From Cranoglanis bouderius (lineage: Eukaryota; Chordata; Actinopteri; Siluriformes; Cranoglanididae): a stretch of 64,000 nt of DNA. Below, in pieces: positions 1-10,349 of the stretch (within the stretch, counting starts at the first letter, position 1; the number at the start of each line of letters is the position of its first letter). The stretch lies in NCBI GenBank assembly GCA_023630585.1, contig CM042556.1, positions 535,001-599,000 on the forward strand. Direction: 5' to 3'. The position numbers and the translations under genes are program-made. Under the pieces are notes generated by a model. That model ran no database searches. It saw nothing but the letters and a program-made list of their open reading frames with translations, and was not told the DNA's origin.

Positions 1-929
1 ACCTATGACCCTTTGTTGTGACTACAGCTCATTATGATGATCTGTGAGCGTCACTGTGGTATCTCTGCATGTGTGGGTGCACATATGTATATGTGCTGCA
101 GACCTGGAAGCCGTGGAAGTCTGTGCTGACACCTTAGCCCACATCTATACATAAAACACCCCTGTTTTTTTTTTTTTTTGTTTGTTTTTTTTTTGTGGCC
201 AATCTTTCTTTCTCATCGATAGCACAGGCTATTCATGCACAGTTATCCTCCAATGCCTTGACCCCCTCACCCCCCCCCCCCCACAAACCAAACAACCAAC
301 CAACATCCCCCCCACCCCACCCCCACCTTTCTCCAGCCTTTTTCATTCCCTCTGTAATCTCTCCTGGGCATTTCTTGGCATGCTTCACAAGCAGCATTGA
401 GACAATTCTCTCTCTTCATCCCTCCATTTGAATGCCCACTCTACATAGGGCTGAACCCCTCATTCCATCTCTTTTCTTCTCTTCTCTTACCCCTGTACCA
501 ATCTGGCTCCACATTTCCCCCTTTTCTCTCTGTACCTCTTTGTCAATGGCCTTTTGTCCATGTTCTTACCTTTATCCTCTTCTTTGCCTTACTCCGCCTT
601 TTCTCTCTTTTGTATGACAACGAACTTCATATTTCCAACTGGTCTATTTCTGAGTTAATTGTTGCCAGATCACATATAAAGTTTGCCATTAAAGGTGTCA
701 GATTAAAAGTTTCAAAGTAAAACCGTTGCATGAATCAGCTATTCTCTAATTTTTTAAGATTTATCAAATATGAAAGATGCATCAGGGGACTGCAAGGTAT
801 TGATGAGTTTTGCTAGTGTGACTTTGACATTTCAGCATTTCAAAATTTATTCAAGTACTATTTAGAAAAGGTACTCCAGGACAAAACCTTGTGTGTGTTA
901 TTCATATGCTAAATAATATGCTAAATATA
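1..929. other. No gene; pyrimidine-rich low-complexity DNA
   Basis: No coding region is recognisable. From about 164 to 600 the plus strand is strongly pyrimidine-biased, with T runs near 167-193 and C runs near 270-330. The short open frames here are simply stop-poor because of that composition. The right part is ordinary AT-rich sequence. Confidence 0.6.
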
Positions 930-1020
930 CAGGGTATACCAAAAGTCTCCATACCTAGGGGAAATTAAAACTTTTTAGCAAAATGTCTTCCAAAATTGTG
1001 TGTATTTATTACATACATAC
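930..1020. mobile_element. Left end of a mariner-type element, split by nested insertions
   Basis: The sequence starts CAGGGTATACCAAAAGTCTC after a TA dinucleotide. An inverted match (gagacgtttgggacaccctg) ends at 5981, so the two ends look like the terminal inverted repeats of one Tc1/mariner-superfamily element. CAGGGTGTCCCAAAAGT-type ends are usual for mariner elements. Everything from 1021 to about 5895 was inserted later. No transposase remains between the ends, so it was probably a non-autonomous copy. Confidence 0.6.
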
Positions 1021-1022
1021 TA

Positions 1023-2520
1023 ACCTTATTTCCATAAAAGTTGGGATTTTTTCTAAAATGCAATAAAAACAAAAATCTTTTATCAAGATTTGTCAAGTCT
1101 CTTGACATTTTAATTAACTAATAAAAGTACAAAGAAAAGATATTCAATGTTTTCACTGACCAACTTAATTGTATTTTGTAAATATAAACAAATTTAGAAT
1201 TTGATGCCTTCAACACACTCAAAAAAAGTTGGGACAGAGGCATTTAGACAAGAGGCAGGTGGTGTTACATCACCCTTCCTTTTAATTATACTTTTTTAAT
1301 TGTTTGGGAACTGAGGATACTAATTGTTGCAGTATTGCCCATTCTTGCTTGATACAAGACTTCAGCTGCTCAACAGTCCTTGGTCGCCATTGTCTGATTC
1401 TCCTCTTCATGGTGCGCCAGAGGAGACAGATCCGGACTGCTGGCAGGCCAGTCAAGCACACACACACTGTGTCAAAGCCACTTTGTTGTAGCACATGCAG
1501 AATGCTGCCTTGATGGCAGCAAATGTCTCTAAAATCCCAACATGCGCCTCCGTGTCAATGGTACCTTCACACATATGCAAGTCACCCATGCTGTGGGCAC
1601 TGATGCACCCCCATACCATCACAGATGCTAGCTTTTGCACCTTTTGGTGGTTGGTCTTTTTCATCTTTGGCATGGAGAACTCGATATCCATTTTTCTCAA
1701 AAACAGGCTGAAACGTGGACTCATCTGACCACAGCACACGTTTCCACTGCCTTTCAGTCCATCTGAGCTCAGGCCCAGAAACTCTGTGGCTTTTCTGCAT
1801 AGAGTTGATGTGTGGCATCCTCCTTGCGTAATAGAGTTTTGGGTTGCATTTCTGGATGCAGCAGCAGACTGTGTTAAGTGACAACGGTTTTCTGAAGTAC
1901 TCCCAAGCCTATGTGGTTATATTTATCACAGTAGCATGATGATTTCTCAGGCAATGCCTCCTGAGGACTCGAAGGTCACACACATTCAACAGTGGTTTCT
2001 TGCCCTTGCCCTTTATGCAATGAGATTTCTCCGGATTTCCTGAATCTTTTCACAATAGAATGCACTGTAGATGGTGAAAGACCTAAATTCTTTGCAATGT
2101 TGTGTTGAGCAATGTTCTTTTTGAACTGACTGACAATTCTCTCATGAAGTTTGACACAAAGTGGTGAGCCACGATCCATCCTTGCTTGCAAATCCTGAGC
2201 TTTTGGTGGATGTTCCATTTATGCCCAAGCCTGATACCCTCCCCTGTTACCAATTAACCTGATCCTCCAAAATGATGTTACTTGAATATTCTATAAACTT
2301 TTCAATCTTATTTTGCTTCTGTCCCAACTTTTTCTGAGTGTGTTGAAGGCACCAAATTCTAAATTTGCAATTAAGTTGGTAAGTGAAAAGACTGAATATC
2401 TTTTCTTTACTACTTTTGTCAGTTCTTGTACTTTTGTCAGTTAATTAAAATTTCAAGAGACTTGACATTTTTATTTTTATTGCATTTTAGAAGAAAAAAC
2501 AACTTTTATTGAAATGGGGT
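1023..2520 (-). mobile_element. Tc1-like transposon with long inverted repeats
   Basis: The element is bounded by TA on both sides (1021-1022 and 2521-2522). Its terminal inverted repeats are long: 1023-1245 pairs with 2315-2520, including the inner block around 1206-1240 against 2315-2350. Long inverted repeats of about 210 bp are typical of the IR/DR subgroup of Tc1 elements. It carries a broken minus-strand transposase. Confidence 0.85.
1282..2218 (-). pseudogene. Tc1-like transposase, broken
   Basis: Read on the minus strand, the N-terminal piece (2218-1976) has a helix-turn-helix segment with the phrase AKNLGLSPSTVHSIVKRFRK, the DNA-binding part of a Tc1 transposase. The central piece (1884-1582) contains RKRVLWSDEST-like sequence (seen as KRVLWSDESTF), which holds the first catalytic Asp of the DDE domain. 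Further pieces to 1282 lie in shifted frames. Several frameshifts and stops separate the parts, so no functional protein can be made. It belongs to the surrounding element with long inverted repeats. Confidence 0.8.
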
Positions 2521-2527
2521 TAGTGTG

Positions 2528-2811
<284 letters not shown>

Positions 2812-2827
2812 TATACATATACACATA

Positions 2828-3896
2828 CAGGTGCATCTCAAAAATTAGAATATTGTGGAAAATTTCTTTTTTTTTTTCGTAATTTAATTCAAAAAGTTGA
2901 ACTTTCATATATTCTAGATTCATTACACATAAAGCAAAATATTTCAAGCCTTTTTGTTTTAATCTTGATGATTACCACTTACAGCTCATGGAAATCAAAG
3001 ATCCAGTATCTCAAAATATTAGAATAAAGAATTTATAATACAGAAATGTCGACCTTCTGAAAAGTATGTTAATTTATGCACTCAATACTTGGTCAGGGCT
3101 CCTTTTGCACAAACTACTGCATCAGTGCGGCGTGACATGGAGTCAATCGATTGGATCAATTTGATAGCGGCCTTCAGCTCGTCTGTATTGTTGGGTCTGA
3201 TGTCTCCCATTTTCCTCTTGACAAAATTCAGGTCAGGCGAGTTGGCTGGCCAATTAAGCACAGTAATACCATAGTCAGCAAACCAGTTACTAGTAGTTTT
3301 CGCACTGTGGGCAGGTGCCAAGTTCTGCTGGAAAAGGAAATCAGCATCTCCATAAAGCTTGTCAGCAGATGGAAGCATGAAGTGCTCTAAAAATGTCCTG
3401 GTAGACGGCTGCATTGACTCTCAACTTGAGAAAACACAGTGGACCAACGCCAGGCACCCCAAATCATCATTGACTGTGGAAAGTTCACACTGCAACTTGG
3501 ATTCTGTGCCTCTCCACTCTTCCTCCAGACTCTGGGACCTTCATTTCCAAAATGAAATGCAAAATTTACTTTCATCTGAAAAGAAGACTTTGGACTACTG
3601 AGTAACAGTGTTTTGAGTAAAAAGCTGTTTTCAGTTAATTATCTGATTAGAGCTCTTCTCAGGTCGACATTGTTGTATTATAAATTCTTTATTCTAATAT
3701 TTTTGAGATACTGGATTTTTCCAGTATCTCATTTCCATGAGCTGTAAGCCACAATCATCAAGATTAAAACAAAAAAGGCTTGAAATATTTCATTTTATGT
3801 GTAATGAATCTAAAATATATAAAAGTTCCACTTTTTGAATTAAATTATGGAAAAAATGAACTATTCCACAATATTCTATTTTTTTAGATGCACCTG
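2828..3896 (-). mobile_element. Tc1/mariner transposon, internally deleted
   Basis: TA flanks the element, which starts CAGGTGCATCTCAAAAATTA and ends with the inverted form (tttttagatgcacctg). The inner inverted-repeat segments (2845-3050 against 3650-3870) are also clear. At 1,069 bp it is shorter than a full Tc1 copy, and only the C-terminal half of the transposase is left. Confidence 0.85.
3082..3575 (-). pseudogene. Tc1/mariner transposase, C-terminal half
   Basis: On the minus strand, 3414-3082 reads a DDE-domain segment with FQQNLAPAHSAKTTSNWF followed by LNWPANSPDLN. In related proteins the residue after FQQ is the second catalytic Asp; here it is Asn, and the acidic residue after SPDLN is also altered. 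An upstream piece at 3575-3387 is in another frame. The N-terminal DNA-binding domain is missing, matching the internal deletion of the element. Confidence 0.75.
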
Positions 3897-3902
3897 TATA
3901 TA

Positions 3903-4053
3903 CAGTACTGTGCAAAAGTTTTAGGCACCCTATTTTTTTAGTACAAACTTTGTTATAGATTTTTTTATTTTATGACTTCTACATTATCAAGTCAGTACAA
4001 AAAACATTTTAGATTCCCAAACATTAGTTTTCTAGCACAAAATTAAATGTTAC
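3903..4053. mobile_element. Left half of a CAGTACTG-type Tc1/mariner MITE
   Basis: The segment starts CAGTACTGTGCAAAAGTTTT after TA. It matches the left ends at 5162 and 8865 and, inverted, the right end at 55618. It stops at the bases GTTAC, directly before the solo LTR at 4054. The other half does not follow the LTR. Confidence 0.75.
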
Positions 4054-4775
4054 TGTTAGAGTTTCCCTCGTTCTCGGAATCGTTCGCTACGCAGACACTT
4101 CAGCATTCCACGCTTTGCGCTACTCTCTGCTCCATTCACAAAAACCTGCTGGACTATGTATTCATGAACTCTCACTTTGTTTACATCACCATGTGCTTGT
4201 GTTTTCATTTACGTCATGTCTCTACCTCCTTTTTGTTTACTGGTTCCCTGGTTTATGTCGTGTCTCCGCCCCCGTTCTTTCATTGGTTTTCAGTTCATTG
4301 TCATTATATGTTGCAGGTGTCTCTTGTTTAATGCTGTGTATATAAACCTCCTCCCGTTTCCGCTTCCTCACGGAGTATTAAATAGACTAGATAGATTTCG
4401 ACTGAGCATGTGCTGTACGTCTGCTTTCTTCTCGCTTCCTCTCGCCCTTAGTTCATGGTTCCTAGACCATAGTTCATAGCTCCCATTTCATAGTTCCTAG
4501 CTCCTAGACCATCGCTGAGTTTTGTGTTTTTGCTTCTAGTTTGTTTTGTTTCATTCTCACGTAATATCTCTTTTTGAACTACTGTCTTGTGGATTATCTC
4601 CTTTTGAACTACTGCCTTGTGGATTATCTCTTTTGGATTATTGCCTTATCTTTTTATGGATTATGGTTTGTTTCCCCTTTTTTGATGTTCCATTACTTTT
4701 GAAGAAACTGTTCCTAATAAACTGACTTTTTCCCTGTGCATGCATCCTGCCTCCCTCCGTCCGTGTTACATAACA
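4054..4775 (+). mobile_element. Solo LTR of the zinc-finger Gag retrotransposon family
   Basis: The 722-bp sequence starts TGTTAGAGTTTC and ends GTGTTACATAACA, with TGTTA/TAACA inverted ends. It contains a TATATAAA box near 4340 followed by CACGGAGTATT, and an AATAAA signal near 4716. It is very similar to the 5' LTR at 9019-9740 and also to the 3' LTR at 13145. It is preceded by GTTAC but followed by GAATCCTCC, so the usual duplication on the right side is absent. No internal region accompanies it. Confidence 0.9.
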
Positions 4776-5153
4776 GAATCCTCCAGACTCTGGGACCTTC
4801 ATTTCCAAAATGAAATACAAAATTTACTTTCATTTGAAAAGAAGACTTTGGACTACTGAGTAACAGTGTTTTGAGTAAAAAGCTGTTTTCAGTTAATTAT
4901 CTGATTAGAGCTCTTCTCAGGTCGACATTGTTGTATTATAAATTCTTTATTCTAATATTTTTGAGATACTGGATTTTTCCAGTATCTCATTTCCATGAGC
5001 TGTAAGCCACAATCATCAAGATTAAAACAAAAAAAGGCTTGACATATTTCATTTTATGTGTAATGAATCTAAAATATATAAAAGTTCCACTTTTTGAATT
5101 AAATTATGGAAAAAATGAACTATTCCACGATATTCTATTTTTTTAGATACACC
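4776..5153 (-). mobile_element. Second copy of the right part of the 2828 Tc1 element
   Basis: From about 4779 the sequence repeats 3523-3896 with very few differences, including the right inverted repeat. It is therefore a direct repeat flanking the solo LTR, and it enters the element abruptly at the CTCCAGACTC position. It encodes no complete domain. Confidence 0.8.
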
Positions 5154-5161
5154 TGTGTATA

Positions 5162-5895
5162 CAGTACTGTGCAAAAGTTTTAGGCACCCTATTTTTTTTA
5201 GTACAAACTTTGTTATAGATTTTTTTTATTTTATGATTTCTACATTATCAAGTCAGTACAAAAAACATTTTAGATTCCCAAACATTAGTTTTCTAGCACA
5301 AAATTAAGTGTTATAGAAAAATGTTTGTATGTCATTAAAGAAAGCAGCGTATTACGTAAGAGACCACTTTTCAGACAAAAAACAAAATGAAGGCTGCTGG
5401 GTTTTGCTGCAAAAATAAGAAACAAGTGCGAAAGTCAAAGTCTCCAGAAGAACTGTGGCTGGTTCTGCAAGATGCTCAATAAAACTTACCAGCTAATTTC
5501 CTTGTAAAACTGCACAAATTGTACAGCATTTCTTCATGCAAAGAAATGCTGTAGAGCAAGGATGCCTTCAAAATAACGAAGTTAAAAGTTTCTACATTAA
5601 AAAAAAAAATACCGTAAAGAGTAGTAAACAGTAGTAAATGAAACAAAGTCAATATTTGGTGTGACAAAAAAATTAAAATTAAAATAGTAGCCTCCAGTAC
5701 CCAGCAGTCTTTATATTTATATAGTCATTATATTTTTTGTCTGAAATGTGGTCTCACTTAATATGATGCTTTCTTTAATGACATACAAATATTTTTCTGT
5801 AACATTTAATTTTGTGCTAGAAAACTAATGTTTAGGAATCTAAAATGCTTTTTGTACTGACTTGATAATGTAATGTCATAAAATAAAAAATATGT
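5162..5895. mobile_element. CAGTACTG-type Tc1/mariner MITE, right end truncated
   Basis: The left end is CAGTACTGTGCAAAAGTTTT. The right arm (about 5755-5895) is the inverse of the left arm, with matching tags such as gtactgacttgataatgta, but the outermost bases are missing. The central part has no transposase. Relatives are at 3903, 8865-14216 (split), 33560 and 55470. The region between the arms is AT-rich. Confidence 0.75.
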
Positions 5896-5981
5896 TACCT
5901 ATTACTTATACTTATATGTACTTATTAGATATATTTTCACATTCTCCACAACCAATGTATGGAGACGTTTGGGACACCCTG
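5896..5981. mobile_element. Right end of the mariner-type element that begins at 930
   Basis: GGAGACGTTTGGGACACCCTG at 5961-5981 is the inverse of the left end at 930-955. The pair brackets all the nested insertions between them. Confidence 0.55.
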
Positions 5982-6773
5982 CAGTTCACGTATTTATTTC
6001 TCATTTAATTTCTACCACAAAATGCATTTTTAAGGTCAATTGCAGGTACATGTTCACACCACATAGGTCATTCAGTACCTACTTTAAGGTTCATAGGTAT
6101 AACTCTATCACTTTGGGCTTTACTCTAATTTACAGTAACGAATTCAGAATTACTCACCCATACCATGACTTGAGAATGAAAATACACTAAATTATGGGTA
6201 TCTTATCCACAAAGGATTCAGGTGGCTACAGCCTTTTAATTCAGCCCAAGCAGGAGAACACCTGATGCAACTTTCTTACTCAGCTAATCTCAGAAGAGCA
6301 TTCACCCTAGAATATTAACGAGTGTGCACCAAAAAACCTATTCATTTTAACCCCACAGTTTGAAATTAGTAGGAAGGGACTGTGCATTACTGAGAGCAGA
6401 GTGTTTATAGAGACTATTCCTGCACAGTGAATAGAACAGTTTAGAATAAAATACTAACTCAAACTTGAAACAACAGGAAGAAAATATGGGCCTTATTTAA
6501 GCTCTAATAACAATGGGAAATGAATTATATTACAAATATAACAAATAACAAATGTGCTACAAAATAAAAATGTAACACTCCAATGTCATGTGGCAAATGA
6601 GTATGAGTAATTATTTTGAGATGTTGACATGAGAGAGATTAGATAGCAAAAGATAATGGAATTGTTATCTGGATATTTATGAAGCATATTCTCTGACTAA
6701 GAACCCCCTGTTTATGGCACTTTCTTTTTTTCTGTGGGTCTATAGCACTTTGTGTGTACAGGGTTTTTTTTCG

Positions 6774-6815
<42 letters not shown>

Positions 6816-8864
6816 CTGTGTTATTACACTTGTGACATAATTTGCACTTGATAATATACATTACCTTCTGTGTTGCATAGTATTTTAGACCCTAGTTCTT
6901 GAGGCATGATTTTTTAGAACATTTTATGATGAGTTGACAATAAAAATGACTTGAATTTGCTAAACAGATAGAATAAACTGCATTTTACCAACACTGATGA
7001 ACAGTGTATTTCTGCATTGCCTTACATAGGGATGTTACATTATATATAAATAGTGGAGTGATGAAATAAAGTCTGCAGTAAATAGAAAGGTAATTGACTC
7101 ATAGGGCTCAGAAAACCAGATTCAAAGCACACAACGGCTGAGAACATCTCTCACATTTTCGCTCCTTTTTCTCTTCCTTCCTTGACTGTGCATTAGTGCA
7201 TTATTGATCTAAGAGGAGGGGCTAAATAAAACATAGCCGCATGCTCATTGCCAGTGAATGCACTGAGGCTGGCGCAGGCATGTTGAGCAGAACAGAAGCA
7301 ATGAAAAATTGGCTCCATTGAGCCATGCAGTACAAGGCATGATGCACTACTTCACAAACAGGATGCCAAACACCACAGATTGCAGCCTGGTACAGGGGAA
7401 AGATCTTGGTATCTTGGCACATATATACTGTAGCAGTCCTCACCTGCAATGGGATGCACACATGCTCCACACATTCACTGCAAGTGATATTTATTGAAAG
7501 AGAACCAGGGTGTAAAGGGGGGAAAGAGAAAATCAATTCTGGTTTCCCCAGCTCTGGTCACGGGAGTGTAAAGCAAAAATGCTGCTAAACTCCAACCTAA
7601 GCAGCAAGCCTCCATTTCATTGATTTTTTATTTAGCTCCCAGCTGTGATTGCTTCTCCATGGACCCAAGCAGCCTGTCAACCCTGGAGCCCAAGCCAGCA
7701 GAACAGGTTGTTAACAGAATTAAACTCTTTAGTCTCTGTGGCAGGGAATACACACAAATGCATTCCCCCTTTTACAAAACATACACACAGCCTCCAGAAA
7801 AGACTTGATAGCACATCCCATCCTCTCTGCTGCAAGTGTAAATGCTGCCAAACAGCCTGAGTGTGTGCATATGTTTGGTCTGTGTGTGGCCTACAGGGAG
7901 GATGGACAGTCTCAAACAAATCTCTAGATCAGAGTTGTATTAATCCATTTGTGCTCAAATTTGTCCGTGATTCCATGCACATTACATTACTACCAGTGAC
8001 ACATTTAAACTGGTTCAACATTTGTTTTAGCTACTTTTTTGTAGGTCACAGACAGGACAAAACAGAGTGTCACTTATGAAACTTTAAATGAAACTTGAAC
8101 ATGTTTACTTGGAGACATGGATTGTGATTCCCAACAAACAGCCATATTTTATTGGAAAATTTGTATTAAATGAAAAAAAACAAACAAACAAAAACAAAAA
8201 AAAAATTATGAATGCAATGAACAGTAAGTTATTCAGAAACATTTCATAACAGTTACAAACGAAATAAGAAAATTCCTGAAATGATCAATATGCATATCTT
8301 AAAAAGTAACTAAACAGTTGTAAATTGTCTGAATGCTACATATTAAATAAAACCTCAGCATAAAATAAATTACATTTTGCAACATAACATTTTTGCAATG
8401 AACAGCCAAAATTAACTCATTCACAGAACTGAAACAAATATAACATTAGAAACCATGTAACCAGAGAACATTATCATTTATACTGTAAACAGTCCTATCA
8501 CATGCCTTTAAGTGACACATCAGTCACATTAAAATATGGAAATTAATTGATTTGAAAGAAAAACATTGGCAGAATTTAATATATTTAATAAAGATACAAG
8601 TTCTAACATTTCCAAAACCTTCAGCTAGAAAAGTACTAAAAAGTGCAGAATCCCAAAACATAAAGTTTATAAATTGCCTTTGACTGCTGAGAACATGTTG
8701 CAAAAACTCTCCCAACAGGTACCTGGGGAAAAAAAGAAACATCGTAATACTTGAGTAATTGAATTCAACAAAATATTTAATGCATTTATAGTTTTTCATC
8801 AAGCTTGATATGTTAAAAGAAACAAATTTATTTAATACATAAATGACAATAATAGTTTTTTATA
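5982..8864. other. No recognised gene
   Basis: A long, mostly AT-rich interval. The only clear feature is a (TG)n tract at 6775-6811. The stretch 7130-7950 has a more balanced composition and short open frames on both strands, but I recognise no domain, splice structure or repeat family in it. From 8100 to 8860 it is very AT-rich with A tracts. Confidence 0.5.
6775..6811. repeat. (TG)n microsatellite
   Basis: An uninterrupted run of about 18 TG units. Confidence 0.95.
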
Positions 8865-9018
8865 CAGTACTGAGCAAAGGTTTTAGGCACCCTATTTTTT
8901 TTTAGTACAACTTTGTTATAGATTTATTTTTATTTTATGACTTCTACATTATCAAGTCAGCACAAAAAACATTTTAGATGCTCAAACATGAGTTTTCTAG
9001 CACAAAATTAAATGTTAC
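8865..9018. mobile_element. Left part of a CAGTACTG-type MITE, split by an LTR retrotransposon
   Basis: It starts CAGTACTGAGCAAAGGTTTT after TA and runs to AAATGTTAC. The MITE resumes at 13825 after the LTR element with GTTACAGAAAAATG. The split is a clean insertion with a 5-bp duplication. Confidence 0.85.
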
Positions 9019-9740
9019 TGTTAGAGTTTCCCTCGTTCTTGGAATCGTTCGCTACGCAGACACTTCAGCATTCCACGCTTCGCGCTACTCTCTGCTCCAT
9101 TCACAAAAACCCGCTGGACTATGTATGCATGAACTCTCACTTTGTTTACATCACCATATGCTTGTGTTTTCATTTACGTCATGTCTCCACCTCCTTTTTG
9201 TTTATTGGTTCCCTGGTTTATGTCGTGTCTCCGCCCCCGTTCTTTCATTGGTTTTCCGTTCATTGTCATTATGTGTTGCAGGTGTCTCTTGTTTAATGCT
9301 GTGTATATAAACCTCCTCTCGTTTCCGCTTCCTCACGGAGTATTAAATAGACTGGATAGATTTCGACTGAGCATGTGCTGTACGCCTGCTTTCTTCTCGC
9401 TTCCTCTCGCCCTTAGTTCATGGTTCCTAGACCATAGTTCATAGCTCCCATTTCATAGTTCCTAGCTCCTAGACCATCGCTGAGTTTTGTGTTTTTGCTT
9501 CTAGTTTGTTTTGTTTCATTCTCACGTAATATCTCTTTTTGAACTACTGTCTTGTGGATTATCTCCTTTTGAACTACTGCCTTGTGGATTATCTCTTTTG
9601 GATTATTGCCTTATCTTTTTATGGATTATGGTTTGTTTCCCCTTTTTTGATGTTCCATTACTTTTGAAGAAACTGTTCCTAATAAACTGACTTTTCCCCT
9701 GCACATGCATCCTGCCTCCCTCCGTCCGTGTTACATAACA
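9019..9740 (+). repeat. 5' LTR
   Basis: The LTR begins TGTTAGAGTTTCCC and ends TTACATAACA. It has an inverted CCAAT box (TCATTGGTTT, 9247), a TATATAA box (9304-9310), a predicted start near 9334 and an AATAAA signal (about 9680). The R/U5 part holds about 31-bp repeats of the type CTTTTGAACTACTGCCTTGT (three units) and repeated AGTTCATAG/TTCCTAG motifs. Confidence 0.9.
9304..9344 (+). promoter_or_regulatory. LTR promoter and 5' self-primer segment
   Basis: TATATAA at 9304-9310 is followed about 30 bp later by CGGAGTATT (9336-9344). Transcripts should start at about that point, so this segment would be at the very 5' end of the RNA. It is the exact reverse complement of 9742-9750, the first bases after the LTR. 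The same TATA-to-CGGAGTATT spacing is found in the LTRs at 4054 and 31159. Confidence 0.6.
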
Positions 9741-9741
9741 G

Positions 9742-9750
9742 AATACTCCG
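9742..9750 (+). promoter_or_regulatory. Putative self-priming primer-binding site
   Basis: AATACTCCG begins two bases inside the LTR border and pairs perfectly over 9 bases with the predicted RNA 5' end (9336-9344). No TGG-type tRNA primer site is seen here, and the gag start codon (9757) lies only 16 bases after the LTR. Self-priming by the RNA 5' end is established for Tf1 and sushi-type Ty3 elements. Confidence 0.6.
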
Positions 9751-9756
9751 CCAAAC

Positions 9757-10050
9757 ATGGATGCAACGAGGAAATCTTGGGCCAGCCACGCCAAATTTTT
9801 TGTTCCTCCCCTTGATTCAGTTTCCTTCGAACAATGGACTTTTTTTAATGCTCCGGATGCATATGATGGTTTCTCCACGTGGCCTCAGTGTTTTTTTTGT
9901 GGAAGGCCCAAATGTACTTTCTCAGGTTGGAGGATCCCATGCCCACCGAATAACAGTGTTTGAGGTTCCTCCTGTCCCTCCTGGTCAGTTCTGCTCGACA
10001 GTGGGCGGAGCTTCAGTAGGTCCACTAGGATATATACGGTTTCCGGCTTT
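9757..10050 (+). pseudogene. Gag-like N-terminal region, frameshifted
   Basis: The start ATG at 9757 lies just after the putative primer site. The first 50 or so residues (beginning MDATRKSWASHAK) correspond to the start of the copy on the other strand at 22938. A later piece in another frame, near 9963-10015, reads FLLSLLVSSARQWAEL, the FLL-x-L-x-G-x-x-x-x-W-A type phrase of Ty3-like Gag capsid N-terminal domains. Frameshifts separate the two and then join the 10051 frame. Decayed in this copy. Confidence 0.6.
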
Positions 10051-10337
10051 GTGGATCTACTGGTCCAGGTATTCAGGAGCCCCGAATTCATGCCCGACCT
10101 CAGGACCTTCTTCGGCAATCGGTCCAGCCAGTTGTTCCTGGAGTACTACGAGAGGAAGCAGGCAAATATGGTGGCCTGCACCTCTCAGCCCTGGACCCAG
10201 GAGTGCGCAACTGAGGGCTGCACCCGACAAGCCAGCTTACAGTGCCCCACCTGTCGAAAACAGGGAACAAGGAGCTACTACTTCTGCTCGCAGGACTGTT
10301 TCAAGGACAGCTGGCGAGTACACAGGCGGCTCCATAG
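10051..10337 (+). pseudogene. Gag capsid end plus METAP1-type C6H2 zinc finger
   Basis: The frame opens with MDLLVQVFRSPEFMPDLRTF, the end of a Gag-like capsid segment (compare DLLVQVFGSPDF in the copy at 22801). Residues 52-95 (10204-10335) form a zinc finger with spacing C-x4-C-x7-C-x2-C-x10-C-x3-C-x7-H-x3-H and the phrases LQCPTC and YFCSQDCFKDSW. This spacing and wording match the C6H2 finger at the N-terminus of methionine aminopeptidase 1. Ordinary Gag proteins have a CCHC knuckle in this place. The open frame continues to 11217, but just after the finger one base is missing relative to the other copy, so the downstream repeats are read out of their usual frame. Confidence 0.75.
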
Positions 10338-10349
10338 GTGGGCATCCCC

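Noticed and set aside
182..720. Short open frames at the window start
   Set aside because: They follow from pyrimidine-rich low-complexity DNA; no domain, start context or splice signals.
7222..7919. Short open frames on both strands that could be a host exon
   Set aside because: They contain no recognisable domain and overlap in several frames without preference.
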